Shown: piece after piece, positions 1 to 7,914 of the stretch
Numbering within the stretch: position 1 is the stretch's first letter
How the letters are laid out: the number at the start of each line of letters is the position of its first letter
NCBI GenBank assembly: GCA_902489135.1
Contig: CABTYW010000030.1
Coordinates: forward strand, 1-23,399
From: an uncultured Synergistaceae bacterium
GTDB lineage: Bacteria > Synergistota > Synergistia > Synergistales > Dethiosulfovibrionaceae
Reading direction: 5' to 3'
Length of the DNA stretch: 23,399 nucleotides
Notes under the pieces: model-generated
The model's input: the letters and a program-made list of their open reading frames with translations, nothing else
What the model was told of the DNA's origin: nothing
Database searches by the model: none
Program-made: the position numbers and the translations under genes

Positions 1-903
1 CTGATCATCGCCGAGGACGTTGAAGGCGAGGCTCTGGCAACTCTGGTGGTCAACAAACTGCGCGGCACCATGACCGCGGTGGCTGTGAAGGCTCCCGGTT
101 TCGGCGAGAGACGCAAGGCCATGCTTCAGGACATCGCCGTGGTCACCGGCGGTGAAGTGGTGACCGCCGACCTGGGCGAGAAACTTGAGAACATTGAGCT
201 TCAGAAGCTGGGGCGCGCCAAGAAAGTTCGCGTCACCAAGGAAGACACCACCATCGTCGACGGTTCGGGCAACAAGGACAACATCCATAACCGCATTGCC
301 CAGATCCGCACGGAAATCGAGAACTCCACCTCCGACTACGACAAGGAGAAGCTGAAGGAGCGCCTTGCCAAGCTGACGGGCGGCGTGGCCGTCATTCAGG
401 TGGGTTCCGCCACTGAGACCGAGCAGAAAGAGCTGAAGCTTCGCATCGACGACGCTCTGTCCGCCACTCGTGCGGCCGTTGAAGAGGGCATCGTGGCCGG
501 CGGCGGCGTGGCTCTGGTGAACTGCGTTGACAAGCTTGAGAAGGAAATCGAAAAGAAGGGCCTCAAGGGCGACGAGCGCACCGGCGCCAACATCGTTCTC
601 AACTCGCTGTCCTCGCCGCTTCACCTCATCACCACCAACGCCGGACTTCAGGGCGACGTGGTGGTCGCCCACGTGCGCGACCTTGAAGAAGGCCACGGAC
701 TGGACGCTTCCACGGGCGAATATGTTGACCTCATGAAGGCCGGCATCATCGACCCCGTCAAGGTGACCCGCAGCGCTCTCGAGAACGCCGCGTCCATTGC
801 CAAGATGATTTTGACCACTGAAGTCCTCGTGGCCGACAAGCCCGAGGAGAAGAAGGCCGATCCCGCAGCCGGCATGGGCGGCGGCATGGGCGGAATGTAC
901 TAA
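1..903 (+). CDS. groEL: Chaperonin GroEL, C-terminal part (5' end cut by window edge)
   Basis: This is the large subunit of the cytosolic GroEL/GroES chaperonin, which folds proteins in an ATP-dependent double-ring chamber. The frame is open from base 1, starting LIIAEDVEGEALATLVVN, which matches GroEL from roughly residue 248 of the family's usual 540-550 residues. About 300 residues are present: the rest of the apical domain (APGFGERRKAMLQDIA), the returning intermediate domain and the C-terminal equatorial domain (VEEGIVAGGGVALV). The protein ends in the typical Gly-Met tail GGGMGGMY. The start codon and any groES partner lie outside the window. A strong terminator follows 34 bases after the stop codon, so this is the last gene of its operon. 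Nothing in the visible part suggests damage. Confidence 0.98.
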   Translation: MIIAEDVEGEALATLVVNKLRGTMTAVAVKAPGFGERRKAMLQDIAVVTGGEVVTADLGEKLENIELQKLGRAKKVRVTKEDTTIVDGSGNKDNIHNRIAQIRTEIENSTSDYDKEKLKERLAKLTGGVAVIQVGSATETEQKELKLRIDDALSATRAAVEEGIVAGGGVALVNCVDKLEKEIEKKGLKGDERTGANIVLNSLSSPLHLITTNAGLQGDVVVAHVRDLEEGHGLDASTGEYVDLMKAGIIDPVKVTRSALENAASIAKMILTTEVLVADKPEEKKADPAAGMGGGMGGMY

Positions 904-936
904 AAATAAAAACACATTTTCCGGAAAAAAGCACCC

Positions 937-978
937 AAAGCGGGCTCCGCGGCATTTTTGCCGCAGAGTCCGCTTTTT
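937..978 (+). terminator. Rho-independent terminator of groEL
   Basis: A long hairpin, AAAGCGG.CTC.GCGGCA paired with TGCCGC.GAG.CCGCTTT around a T-rich loop, is followed by TTTTTC. It lies directly after the groEL stop codon. Confidence 0.85.
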
Positions 979-998
979 CATGCCGAGGCGCTGAGATC

Positions 999-1089
999 CG
1001 TCTTTTCGGCGGTGAGGGCGGTGGTGAGGTTATTCCGATGATTACGAGTTATTCAAAACGTCTTTTCGGCGGTGAAGGCGGCGGTGAGG
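999..1089. repeat. Pair of 31-bp direct repeats with 60-bp period
   Basis: Copy 1 at 999-1029 and copy 2 at 1059-1089 both begin CGTCTTTTCGGCGGTGA and differ at only about two positions. Each ends in a GGNGGTGAGG motif. The 29 bases between them are not repeated. Only two copies are present, so this is not a CRISPR array. No gene is recognisable in this stretch. Confidence 0.7.
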
Positions 1090-1253
1090 CGTGGCCGGGG
1101 CCTGTGTGGCCTGTCAAAGACAAAAAAACGCCGCCGCGCAACGTGCCGCAGCGCCTGCGTCAGCGCCTTTTGCAGCTGAGGCGTTCCCGCGTCGATTGAA
1201 AGACCCTCGGCGTCTTTGGAAGGATTATCGATTTTACCCGTTTTTGAATAACT
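1047..1253. repeat. Inverted repeat pair flanking about 180 bp
   Basis: AGTTATTCAAAACG (1047-1060) recurs inverted as CGTTTTTGAATAACT (1239-1253), differing by one A. The left arm lies just before the second direct-repeat copy. The enclosed sequence is GC-rich and has no convincing reading frame. It could be a small mobile-element relic or chance; I see no flanking target duplication. Confidence 0.35.
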
Positions 1254-1332
1254 TCATATTCAGTTTTGTTCAAGGGACGATACTCTTGACGCGTGGGATA
1301 GAAAGCTGGAGAACGGCCCACGGCGGCAACAG

Positions 1333-1351
1333 ACGGGACTGTCGGTCCCGT
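1333..1351 (+). promoter_or_regulatory. Leader hairpin just upstream of the glpQ ribosome binding site
   Basis: ACGGGAC (1333-1339) pairs perfectly with GTCCCGT (1345-1351) around a 5-base loop. The hairpin ends 16 bases before the GAGGAGG ribosome binding site (1368-1374) of glpQ. There is no T-run, so it is unlikely to be a terminator; it could stabilise the mRNA 5' end or affect translation. I found no convincing promoter hexamers between 979 and 1385. Confidence 0.4.
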
Positions 1352-1385
1352 AGCTTGAAACCATTCTGAGGAGGTTTCGTTCACA

Positions 1386-2483
1386 ATGTTCAAAGGTATC
1401 GTTACGCTTTCCGCTCTGTGCGCGCTCACGGCGGGCGTCGCTTTTGCGGCAGCGCCTCTTGACAGAGCTGCTGCGGGCAAATTGGTGATCGCTCATCGGG
1501 GCGCCAGCGGCTATTTGCCCGAGCATACCTTGGAAAGCAAGGCTCTTGCGTTCGCTCAAAAAGCCGATTATCTGGAACAGGATCTGGTGATGACCAAAGA
1601 CGATCGTCTTGTGGTCATTCACGATCATTTCCTTGACGGCCTGACCGACGTGGCCAAAAAATTCCCCGATCGCCGACGCGAAGACGGCCATTACTACGTG
1701 ATGGATTTTACGCTGGACGAAATCAAAACTCTGGAAATGACTGAAAACTTCAAGACCGAAAACGGCCAACAAATTCAGGTTTATCCCAACCGTTTCCCCA
1801 TGTGGAAGTCCCATTTCGTCATTCACACCTTCGAAGACGAGATCGAGTTCATTCAGGGACTGGAAAAATCCACGGGCAAAACCGTCGGCATCTATCCCGA
1901 GATTAAAGCGCCTTGGCTGCACCACAAAGAAGGCAAGGACATCGCCGCGGCGACCCTGGAAGTCCTCAAAAAATACGGTTACACTAAAAAGACCGATCCT
2001 GTCTACCTGCAGACCTTCGACTTCAACGAATTGAAACGCATCAAGACGGAACTTCTGCCGAAAATGGACATGGACATCAAACTGGTTCAGCTCATCGCCT
2101 ACACCGACTGGCACGAAACCGAGGAGAAAAACGCCCAAGGGCAGTGGGTCAACTATGACTACGACTGGATGTTCAAGAACGGCGCCATGGCCGAAATCGC
2201 CAAGTATGCCGACGGCGTGGGCCCCGGCTGGTATATGCTCATCGACGACGTCAACTCCAGGCCCGGCGACATCAAATACACGCCCATGGTGGAAGACGTG
2301 GCCACGACCGACCTGGAACTCCATCCCTACACCGTTCGCAAAGACGCTTTGCCTTCCTATTTCACCGACGTGAACCAGATGTATGACGCGCTGTTCAACC
2401 ATACGGGCTCCACGGGACTGTTCACCGACTTCCCCGACCTTGCGGTGAATTTTTTAGAGAATCAAAAGGCCGCGGAGAAATAA
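1386..2483 (+). CDS. glpQ: Secreted glycerophosphodiester phosphodiesterase (GlpQ type)
   Basis: This enzyme hydrolyses glycerophosphodiesters (deacylated phospholipids) to glycerol-3-phosphate and an alcohol, normally in the periplasm. The 365-residue protein opens with a signal peptide, cleaved near AFA at about residue 21. The GDPD metal and catalytic set is visible: H37-R38-G in IAHRGASGYLPEHT, E46, E64 and D66 in YLEQDLVMT, and H79 in VVIHDH. The later metal-binding glutamate lies in GIYPEIKAP, near residue 172. The length and the long insertion after IHDH fit periplasmic GlpQ rather than the shorter cytosolic UgpQ. GAGGAGG, 11 bases before the ATG, fixes the start. It is a single-gene unit, with no glpT or other glycerol genes beside it. 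Confidence 0.93.
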   Translation: MFKGIVTLSALCALTAGVAFAAAPLDRAAAGKLVIAHRGASGYLPEHTLESKALAFAQKADYLEQDLVMTKDDRLVVIHDHFLDGLTDVAKKFPDRRREDGHYYVMDFTLDEIKTLEMTENFKTENGQQIQVYPNRFPMWKSHFVIHTFEDEIEFIQGLEKSTGKTVGIYPEIKAPWLHHKEGKDIAAATLEVLKKYGYTKKTDPVYLQTFDFNELKRIKTELLPKMDMDIKLVQLIAYTDWHETEEKNAQGQWVNYDYDWMFKNGAMAEIAKYADGVGPGWYMLIDDVNSRPGDIKYTPMVEDVATTDLELHPYTVRKDALPSYFTDVNQMYDALFNHTGSTGLFTDFPDLAVNFLENQKAAEK

Positions 2484-2614
2484 CCGCGAAAAGTTTCTGT
2501 GGGGAGCAGCGTCGCGGTAAGAGGGCGGCACCACCATCTTAAGGGTGAACCCGGCCTGGTGGAAGTTCAAAAGAAAGAGAGCGGCATAGATCGTTCCTTC
2601 AGTGCCGAGCGTTG
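2484..2614 (+). other. Non-coding 3' region of glpQ with possible RNA stems
   Basis: There is no coding frame here. Two weak stems can be drawn: ACCGCGA (2483-2489) with TCGCGGT (2512-2518), and CCACCA (2531-2536) with TGGTGG (2557-2562). Together with the terminator at 2615 this could be a structured 3' untranslated region or a small RNA, but I recognise no family. Confidence 0.25.
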
Positions 2615-2653
2615 AAAATTGGGGAGCGGCTCAACGAGCCGCTCCCCAATTTT
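2615..2653. terminator. Perfect 18-bp stem, shared bidirectional terminator
   Basis: AAAATTGGGGAGCGGCTC pairs with its exact reverse complement around a 3-base AAC loop. The A4 and T4 ends make it work in both directions. It sits between the convergent glpQ (plus) and DUF2207 (minus) genes. Confidence 0.9.
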
Positions 2654-2756
2654 CGTTTGGTGCAGAAAAAGCAAAGTTCCTCGGGCAAAAAGGATGTGCG
2701 CCCACATGGTCGATTTCACCGCTTTTCGACGGCTAAATTTTAATGGTCCGCGGCGC

Positions 2757-4718
2757 TTACCAGCCGTCGCCGCCTCCTCCTCCTCCCCCGCCTCCCGAAC
2801 AGCCTCCGCCGCTTTCGCTGTCGTCACTCAGGCCTGACGATGAGCCGGGCGGGGTCATGGCGGCGCCCAGAGAGTCTGAAAAGTTCGAGGCGAAACTGTT
2901 CAGCGACGAAGCCGTCAGAGCTGCGCTTAAAGCGGCTATGCCGCCTTGATCCAGTTGGCGGTCTTGACACCAGTCGGGGCTGTAGCCGGCCTGTTCCAGG
3001 ACGTTTTCAAAACGCGCAGCCCATGTGTTCACGCAGTCAAGAGCCACGGCGTAGGGAAGCAGACGTTCAAAGACCTGAGGCGTGTCATCGGGCGGGTTGA
3101 AAAACTCAAGGCGGTTCTTTTCCGCGGCGCCGATGTACATTTTCAATCCCTCAACGGCGGCGACCGCCTCTTTTCCGGCGTCGCTCAAGGTATACATGAA
3201 GGGACTGAGCAGAATCCCCGAAACATAAAGGGCCGCACTGATGCACTCAAGGGGCGTGAAACGGCCGTCGGCCAGGAGAGGGAAGGCGCTGGAGATCCAA
3301 AGGGCCATGGCAAATCCCAGAAAAACAGCTCGGGTGATGCTTTTTCGCGATTTGCCCGGAGCCCGCAACCGCGCCCAGAAAAAGCAAAAAACGGACAGAG
3401 CGCACGTCGTTGAAGCCGCTTCAGCCGTCGCCGGAGCGACGCCTCCAATCCCTTCGTCCAGGAGAGAGACGAGCAGACCGCTCAAGAACAGCGAGGCGTA
3501 GATGCCGTAGACGAGACGGCTGTTCACTGAGAAAAGCGATTTTCCCGTTTTTTCAAGCCGATGTTTCATGATGTCGCGGGCGGAGGCAAAAAGGTGACGG
3601 CTGTCATCAGTCACGGGCAGCACGATGCCGGCGCTTTTGCCGTCGGGGAACAGCGCTTTGGAGATGGCCACGTCCATGGGGTCCAGAGTTCCCTTCTTGC
3701 GTTGGTTCAGCCACTGAAGGCTGAAGGAATGTTTCGAGGGGCGCAGAATTTTGATCTCTCCCGACACGGCCAGATTGATGATCTCGGCGCTGAAACAGCC
3801 GTTGTCCGCTTTCAGACGGTTCATGTACCGTGCCGAAGCGGGCGTCATACCCGCGGGCGGATGAAACAGCGGCATCACGGTTTTTTTGCCGCGGCGGTTT
3901 TCAATTGCCCGGCGCAGCGCCGCCAAAGCGCACAACAGGGCTGATGCCGTACCGATCCACAGAACGCCGCGGGCCAGAGGTTCGGCTGCGTCGAAGAGCG
4001 TCTCTTTTATTCTCTCGCCCGGTCCGGGGAGCGGCTTGTTCACAATGCCTTTCGGCCAGGCGTAGACCACCGTCAGTCCTTCGCCGGGAGCAAGCGGCGT
4101 TGTGGAGGAGACGGATCCGTCGCCGTTTCTCACGGCACCGTCGCGGGAGCGGCTCCCGGCAGGTCCCGTGTACCACTGAACTGCGCTGAATCCCCGGCCG
4201 GGCGGCGAACCGGGAAGGCTCAGCGAGAATGAGGCTTTGAGAATGGGGAACTTCCACCGGTTGCCCGTGACGTTCCAGTAGAGCTCGTCATGATCCTCGA
4301 AGAAGCCGATTTGCTTTGTCGTCACGTATTCGAGGACGAAGCGATGCACGCCCGGTTTCAGCGTCACGTCGGGGCTGCCCATGCGCACCAAGGCGGCGCG
4401 GCCCTCTCGGGACAGGTTCCATTTCAGCGGCACGCCGTCCACAACCGTGGAGAGCACGTTAAAGCCCACAGTCACCGTCCGCCCTTGGGCGTCGCGGTAC
4501 TCCACGGGGAACGCGCGGACGATGCCCCTCTTGATTCTGTCGTTGGTCACCATGACGGTGAGATCTTCGCGGATTTTCAGAGAGGCGTCCTCCATGATCC
4601 GGGCCGAGACGTCATAGTTCAGGATGCGTTCCGTTACCGAAGCGGAGGCGCTCCCCCATGTAGCCGCTGCGCCGAGAGCCCACAACGCCGCGAGAAGTTT
4701 TATCATGCGCCGATGCAC
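2757..4718 (-). CDS. DUF2207-type membrane protein with glycine-rich C-terminus
   Basis: This is a predicted membrane protein of unknown function in the DUF2207 (YciQ-like) family. Of 653 residues, about 1-27 form a signal peptide (LLAALWALGAAATWGSASA). An exported beta-rich domain follows to about residue 240, with the family-typical start ERILNYDVSARIMEDASLKIREDLTV and the DELYWNVTGN motif. After it come about five hydrophobic membrane segments, separated by a cytoplasmic-looking stretch. The protein ends in the family's hallmark tail, SGGGGGGGGGDGW. The start is GTG at 4718, with GGAGG 10 bases upstream; an ATG four codons further in is too far from that site. It begins 16 bases after the stop of the nuclease-fold gene, whose stop lies next to this gene's ribosome binding site, so the two form an operon. 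Confidence 0.85.
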   Translation of the reverse strand: MHRRMIKLLAALWALGAAATWGSASASVTERILNYDVSARIMEDASLKIREDLTVMVTNDRIKRGIVRAFPVEYRDAQGRTVTVGFNVLSTVVDGVPLKWNLSREGRAALVRMGSPDVTLKPGVHRFVLEYVTTKQIGFFEDHDELYWNVTGNRWKFPILKASFSLSLPGSPPGRGFSAVQWYTGPAGSRSRDGAVRNGDGSVSSTTPLAPGEGLTVVYAWPKGIVNKPLPGPGERIKETLFDAAEPLARGVLWIGTASALLCALAALRRAIENRRGKKTVMPLFHPPAGMTPASARYMNRLKADNGCFSAEIINLAVSGEIKILRPSKHSFSLQWLNQRKKGTLDPMDVAISKALFPDGKSAGIVLPVTDDSRHLFASARDIMKHRLEKTGKSLFSVNSRLVYGIYASLFLSGLLVSLLDEGIGGVAPATAEAASTTCALSVFCFFWARLRAPGKSRKSITRAVFLGFAMALWISSAFPLLADGRFTPLECISAALYVSGILLSPFMYTLSDAGKEAVAAVEGLKMYIGAAEKNRLEFFNPPDDTPQVFERLLPYAVALDCVNTWAARFENVLEQAGYSPDWCQDRQLDQGGIAALSAALTASSLNSFASNFSDSLGAAMTPPGSSSGLSDDSESGGGCSGGGGGGGGGDGW

Positions 4719-4734
4719 GTTCTGCCATCCTCCT

Positions 4735-5586
4735 TCAGGGATTTTGCTTCATTCCGTCTTTTTCCAGATCGAGAACGACCACATCGTGGTCGGGATGGTC
4801 CGCTCTCTTCGTGGAGCGGCGTGGAATGCGGCTTTCCGTTTCATAGACGCGCCACTGAGAGGTGCGGTCAATGCCGCTGTAACCGATGTAGTCCAGATTG
4901 CTCTTTTTGTTGTCGTAACTGAAGCCGCGCTCAAGCCCCATCAGAGGAAAGGAAGTGCCCTTGGGAGCGGCGTCGTTGTAGTCGCCCAGGGCGAACACCG
5001 GCCCCTTCAAAGAGCCCACAAGTGCGTTCAGCTTGGCTACCTGGGCGGCGCGCTTCGCCTCGTTGTATTTCGTCGCTTCGCCCTTGTTATCCTTGCCGCG
5101 GGTGCTCATGCTTTTCAGGTGGACGTTGACCAGCGTGAACAGGTGTCCCGTTTCCAGGTCTTTGAAGCGCCCCACCAAAAGAGGGCGGTCAAAGAGACGG
5201 TAGCTTCGGCCGTTGTATCGACCCGACGCGTTGGAAAAATAAACTTCGGCGTCGCCGATCATTGCCACTTTGGCGGGGTTCCACAAAAAGTACAGATCCT
5301 GTTTGCTTCCCGTGTCGTTGCCCACGTACTTCCAGCCCCGCAGATAGTTGGTCACAAAATACCTCATCGAGGCGTTGCCCTCGATTTCCTGCAAAGCCAG
5401 AACGTCGGCGCCGCAGTTCGCTATGGTGCGGGCAAGGGCCTCGCAGTCCGACGGCACATAGCGCCGGCTTCCGCTCACGTCAAAATATTCAATGTTGAAC
5501 GTCCCCAGCGCCAGCGCCCGGGCATGAACCGCGCAGAAAAGCACGAGAGCCGCCGCGGCCAAAAGACGCCGCAGAGATTTGTTCAT
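4735..5586 (-). CDS. Secreted endonuclease/exonuclease/phosphatase-fold protein
   Basis: This 283-residue exported protein has the DNase I-like (EEP) fold, whose members cleave phosphodiester or phosphate bonds in nucleic acids, lipids or sugars; the substrate cannot be read from the sequence. A signal peptide covers about residues 1-26. The EEP motifs occur in order: TFNIEYF (N31), LALQEIEG (metal ligand E67), VNVHLKS (H near 155), ALGDYNDA (D and N near 200), LDYIGYSG, and DHPDHD (catalytic D-H near 263-268). All catalytic positions look intact. I chose the ATG at 5586 because GGAGG lies 9 bases upstream; the in-frame ATG at 5595 almost touches that site. It is the first gene of a two-gene operon with the DUF2207 protein. 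Confidence 0.88.
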   Translation of the reverse strand: MNKSLRRLLAAAALVLFCAVHARALALGTFNIEYFDVSGSRRYVPSDCEALARTIANCGADVLALQEIEGNASMRYFVTNYLRGWKYVGNDTGSKQDLYFLWNPAKVAMIGDAEVYFSNASGRYNGRSYRLFDRPLLVGRFKDLETGHLFTLVNVHLKSMSTRGKDNKGEATKYNEAKRAAQVAKLNALVGSLKGPVFALGDYNDAAPKGTSFPLMGLERGFSYDNKKSNLDYIGYSGIDRTSQWRVYETESRIPRRSTKRADHPDHDVVVLDLEKDGMKQNP

Positions 5587-5621
5587 TGTCGTCATCCTCC
5601 TCCGTCCACATATTCCGCCCT

Positions 5622-5649
5622 ATTCTAGCATAGAGAGGACAGGTCGGAA
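5622..5649 (-). promoter_or_regulatory. Candidate promoter for the EEP/DUF2207 operon
   Basis: On the minus strand there is an extended -10, TGCTAGAAT (hexamer 5622-5627, TG at 5629-5630), and a poor -35, TTCCGA (5644-5649), 16 bases away. It lies 36 bases upstream of the chosen start. Confidence 0.35.
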
Positions 5650-5784
5650 AAAAGCGCCCACTTCACGTCGGGTTTACAAAAAGGCGGCCGTGTTTTTGTG
5701 TGCGAAGATCACATGGAGTCCCGCCGCTGAATAAATGGACGGAGCAGGGACCACGGCGCGGTTTTCAAAAATTTCCCGTTCGAC

Positions 5785-5827
5785 GAAAAAACGGCCCCCG
5801 CGCCCCCGATGGCCGCGGAGACCGTTT
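5785..5827 (-). terminator. Second gltS terminator
   Basis: Minus strand: AAACGG-TCT-CCGCG pairs with CGCGG-GGG-CCGTTT, with a symmetric internal loop, and is followed by a T-run. It lies 15 bases beyond the first terminator. Confidence 0.65.
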
Positions 5828-5841
5828 ACAGCGCGTCGCAG

Positions 5842-5868
5842 AAAAAGGGCGGCGCCGAACGCCCCTTG
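5842..5868 (-). terminator. First gltS terminator
   Basis: Minus strand: AAGGGGCG pairs with CGCCCTTT (one G-T pair) around an 8-base loop and runs into TTTTTC. It begins 26 bases after the gltS stop codon. Confidence 0.75.
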
Positions 5869-5893
5869 ATTTTGAAATTTGCCCGAAGGGTGT

Positions 5894-7159
5894 TTACTTG
5901 GGAGAAGCCGTGCACCAATTGATGAACCAGACGATATTGGGCAGTCCCACCAGGTCGATGAGCACCGCGCCGCAGAGAGGCACAATGAGAAATGCCTTGT
6001 GAGACATGACGCCATAGCGTTCGCAGACGGCGCCCATGTTGGCAACCGCGTTGGGCGTGGCACCCAGACCGTGTCCCATAAATCCCGAGCACATGACGGC
6101 AGCGTCGTAATCCCTGCCCAGCAGCGGGAACAGAATAAAGATCGCCATAATCACCAGCAAAAGCGTCTGAAGCAGAAGAATTCCCATCAGAGGCAGCGCC
6201 AGGTTGTAAAGATCCCAGATGCGCAGGCTCATCATGGCCATGGTCAAGAACACGCCCAAGGCGACGTCGCTGATCAGGTTGATGCAGCGCGTGTTGATCT
6301 TGACCAGATGAACGTGGTCGTTGACGTTGCGGAAAATCACGGCGACGAACATGGCGGTGACGTAGCCCGGCAGGCTGAAGTTGGTTCCCTTGGTGTATCC
6401 GGCGATATAGCCCGAAAGCAGCGATCCCAAAGCCATAATGACCAGCACCAGACACAGCGACTTCATAAAGGAGTCGGCGGTGACTTCGTTGCTTCCGCCT
6501 TCGCTCATCACTTCGGAGGCGCTCTTCTGATAGATGGCGTCATCGCTGGCCTGAATGTCCACGTGGTTTCTTTCGATAAGCCATTTGCAGACGGGGCCGC
6601 CCAGCAGGCCGCCGGCGATAAGACCGTAGGTGGCCGAAGCGATGGCGACGGCCGCCGCGCCGGCGACGCCGAGATTTTCAGTGAGCGGGCCGAAGGACGC
6701 CGCCGCACCGTGGCCGCCCTCGAGAGAAACCGCGCCCGCCATGACGCCCAGCGCCGGGTGGATGCCGAAAAGCTTTGCCAGAGCGACGCCCGCGCCGTTC
6801 TGAAGCACAGCGAGGATCCAGCAGAACACAAGATAGACAATGAGCGCCTTTCCGCCGCGGCGCAACAACGCCAAACTGCCGCCGATGCCGACGGTGGTGA
6901 AGAAGGCCAGCATCATGGGCGACTGCAGAGACGTGGTGAACTTGATGGAAGCTCCGCCGTTGTGGTGCAGGAACAGCGCCAGAAGCGCCATAATCAACCC
7001 GCCCACGACAGGTGCCGGGATACAGAACGTTTCAAAGAACCGAAGACGGCGGCGAAGGCCGTAGCCAAGGATAAGCAGCAGCAGAGCCACGGCGGTAGTC
7101 CACAGTGCGTCAAACTTGAGAGACAAAACGTTTTCCGCAAAACTCCACGACATCGACAT
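5894..7159 (-). CDS. gltS: Sodium/glutamate symporter GltS
   Basis: This inner-membrane carrier takes up glutamate with sodium ions. The 421-residue protein has about ten hydrophobic helices in two inverted halves, each with a GltS hallmark loop: SLEGGHGAAASFGP in the first half and GHGLGATPNAVANM in the second. The central hydrophilic stretch (ERNHVDIQASDDAIYQKSASEVMSEGG) is the usual linker. I placed the start at the ATG at 7159, after GGGGAG; an ATG two codons later is equally possible. The frame stays open to an ATG at 7210, but that has no ribosome binding site and lies only about 10 bases from the predicted transcription start. The gene is a single unit with its own promoter and two terminators. 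Confidence 0.93.
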   Translation of the reverse strand: MSMSWSFAENVLSLKFDALWTTAVALLLLILGYGLRRRLRFFETFCIPAPVVGGLIMALLALFLHHNGGASIKFTTSLQSPMMLAFFTTVGIGGSLALLRRGGKALIVYLVFCWILAVLQNGAGVALAKLFGIHPALGVMAGAVSLEGGHGAAASFGPLTENLGVAGAAAVAIASATYGLIAGGLLGGPVCKWLIERNHVDIQASDDAIYQKSASEVMSEGGSNEVTADSFMKSLCLVLVIMALGSLLSGYIAGYTKGTNFSLPGYVTAMFVAVIFRNVNDHVHLVKINTRCINLISDVALGVFLTMAMMSLRIWDLYNLALPLMGILLLQTLLLVIMAIFILFPLLGRDYDAAVMCSGFMGHGLGATPNAVANMGAVCERYGVMSHKAFLIVPLCGAVLIDLVGLPNIVWFINWCTASPK

Positions 7160-7227
7160 CACGCTCCCCAATAATATTGCACCGAAAAGGTGTGCTTTCA
7201 TTAAAAACATAAAAGCAATGCTATTTT

Positions 7228-7256
7228 ATCATAATGTTAAAAAAATGGCATGTAAA
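7228..7256 (-). promoter_or_regulatory. Promoter of gltS
   Basis: Minus strand: -35 TTTACA (7251-7256), a 17-base spacer and -10 TATGAT (7228-7233). This predicts transcription from about 7221 and a leader of about 60 bases before the chosen ATG. Confidence 0.75.
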
Positions 7257-7830
7257 TTTCGTTCGTCCCGCGTTTTTTTGTTTTGCCGGTTGGAAAACGA
7301 GAACGTCCCGCTCCTTCACCCAAGGGAAAAGCGTGCCGAAAAAGCGTTGTCTTCATGGGCATCTCATCGCTGCCTCACTGAATGGAACCGACGTAAAGCG
7401 GCCCGTGACGCCGGAGACGCGGCGTTTTTGAAAATGGCCGTTTTGCCGAGAAGGTTTTTCGCCGCCCGAAAGAGGTTTGGTGTGAACGACACAAAAAAGC
7501 GCCCGAGGGCAATTACATCTCCCCGGAGCACTTCGGCGCCGGCGCCGCGGCGCGGCCACCGGCTTCAAAATTTCACGCGTGCCCGAAGCCCCGCCGCCCG
7601 AGGCGGAGCATGGCGTTCGGCTTCTACCCAAGCGTCCTTGCCGGGGGCGTTGTCCTCCCGTGGATTGTGGCGCCGACATGTCCCTGTTGCCCGATGGGGT
7701 TTCGGTATCGCGCGATAGAAGATCGTGCCGCCTAAGAGCGTGGCTCGTCGCAAGTTCGGCATGGCCGGTTTTGCATCAGCCGCAGATGTAGTGCCGTTCA
7801 AGGGCGCGATTGGCGGCTGAGTGGAGCGCA
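7257..7830. other. Intergenic stretch without an intact gene; possible decayed ORF
   Basis: These 574 bases separate the divergent gltS and dinB promoters. Frames exist on both strands, but they lack ribosome binding sites and recognisable domains. From 7719 the plus strand reads KSVARRKFGMAGFASAADVV and on to GAIGG, then a stop at 7818, then VERIDILQVGG and another stop. That stretch looks protein-like, but I cannot assign it. It may be the 3' end of a degraded gene or a relic brought in with the neighbouring integrase; chance is not excluded. Confidence 0.35.
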
Positions 7831-7859
7831 TTGACATTTTGCAGGTTGGTGGGTAGACT
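7831..7859 (+). promoter_or_regulatory. Promoter of dinB
   Basis: A perfect -35 TTGACA (7831-7836), a 17-base spacer and -10 TAGACT (7854-7859) lie 55 bases before the dinB start. I saw no obvious LexA-type palindrome over it. Confidence 0.8.
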
Positions 7860-7914
7860 TTAAGTATATAAATTATCATGGTGCTCACATAAAAGGGAAA
7901 GGGAGGCGAAGCCG

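Noticed and set aside
999..1089. CRISPR array
   Set aside because: Only two repeat copies, imperfect, with one spacer and no cas genes.
1260..2402. Long 380-codon minus-strand frame across glpQ
   Set aside because: It is the antisense of a well-recognised GlpQ, has no domain of its own and no ribosome binding site.
4624..5628. 334-codon plus-strand frame over the EEP gene
   Set aside because: The minus strand holds all EEP catalytic motifs, a signal peptide and a ribosome site; the plus frame has none.
5879..7174. 431-codon plus-strand frame across gltS
   Set aside because: Composition is dominated by Gln, His, Arg and Asp, as expected from the complement of hydrophobic GltS codons; no motifs.
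7116..7718. 200-codon plus-strand frame over the gltS start and the following gap
   Set aside because: It begins inside gltS on the other strand, lacks a ribosome site and is rich in Arg and Ala without domain pattern.
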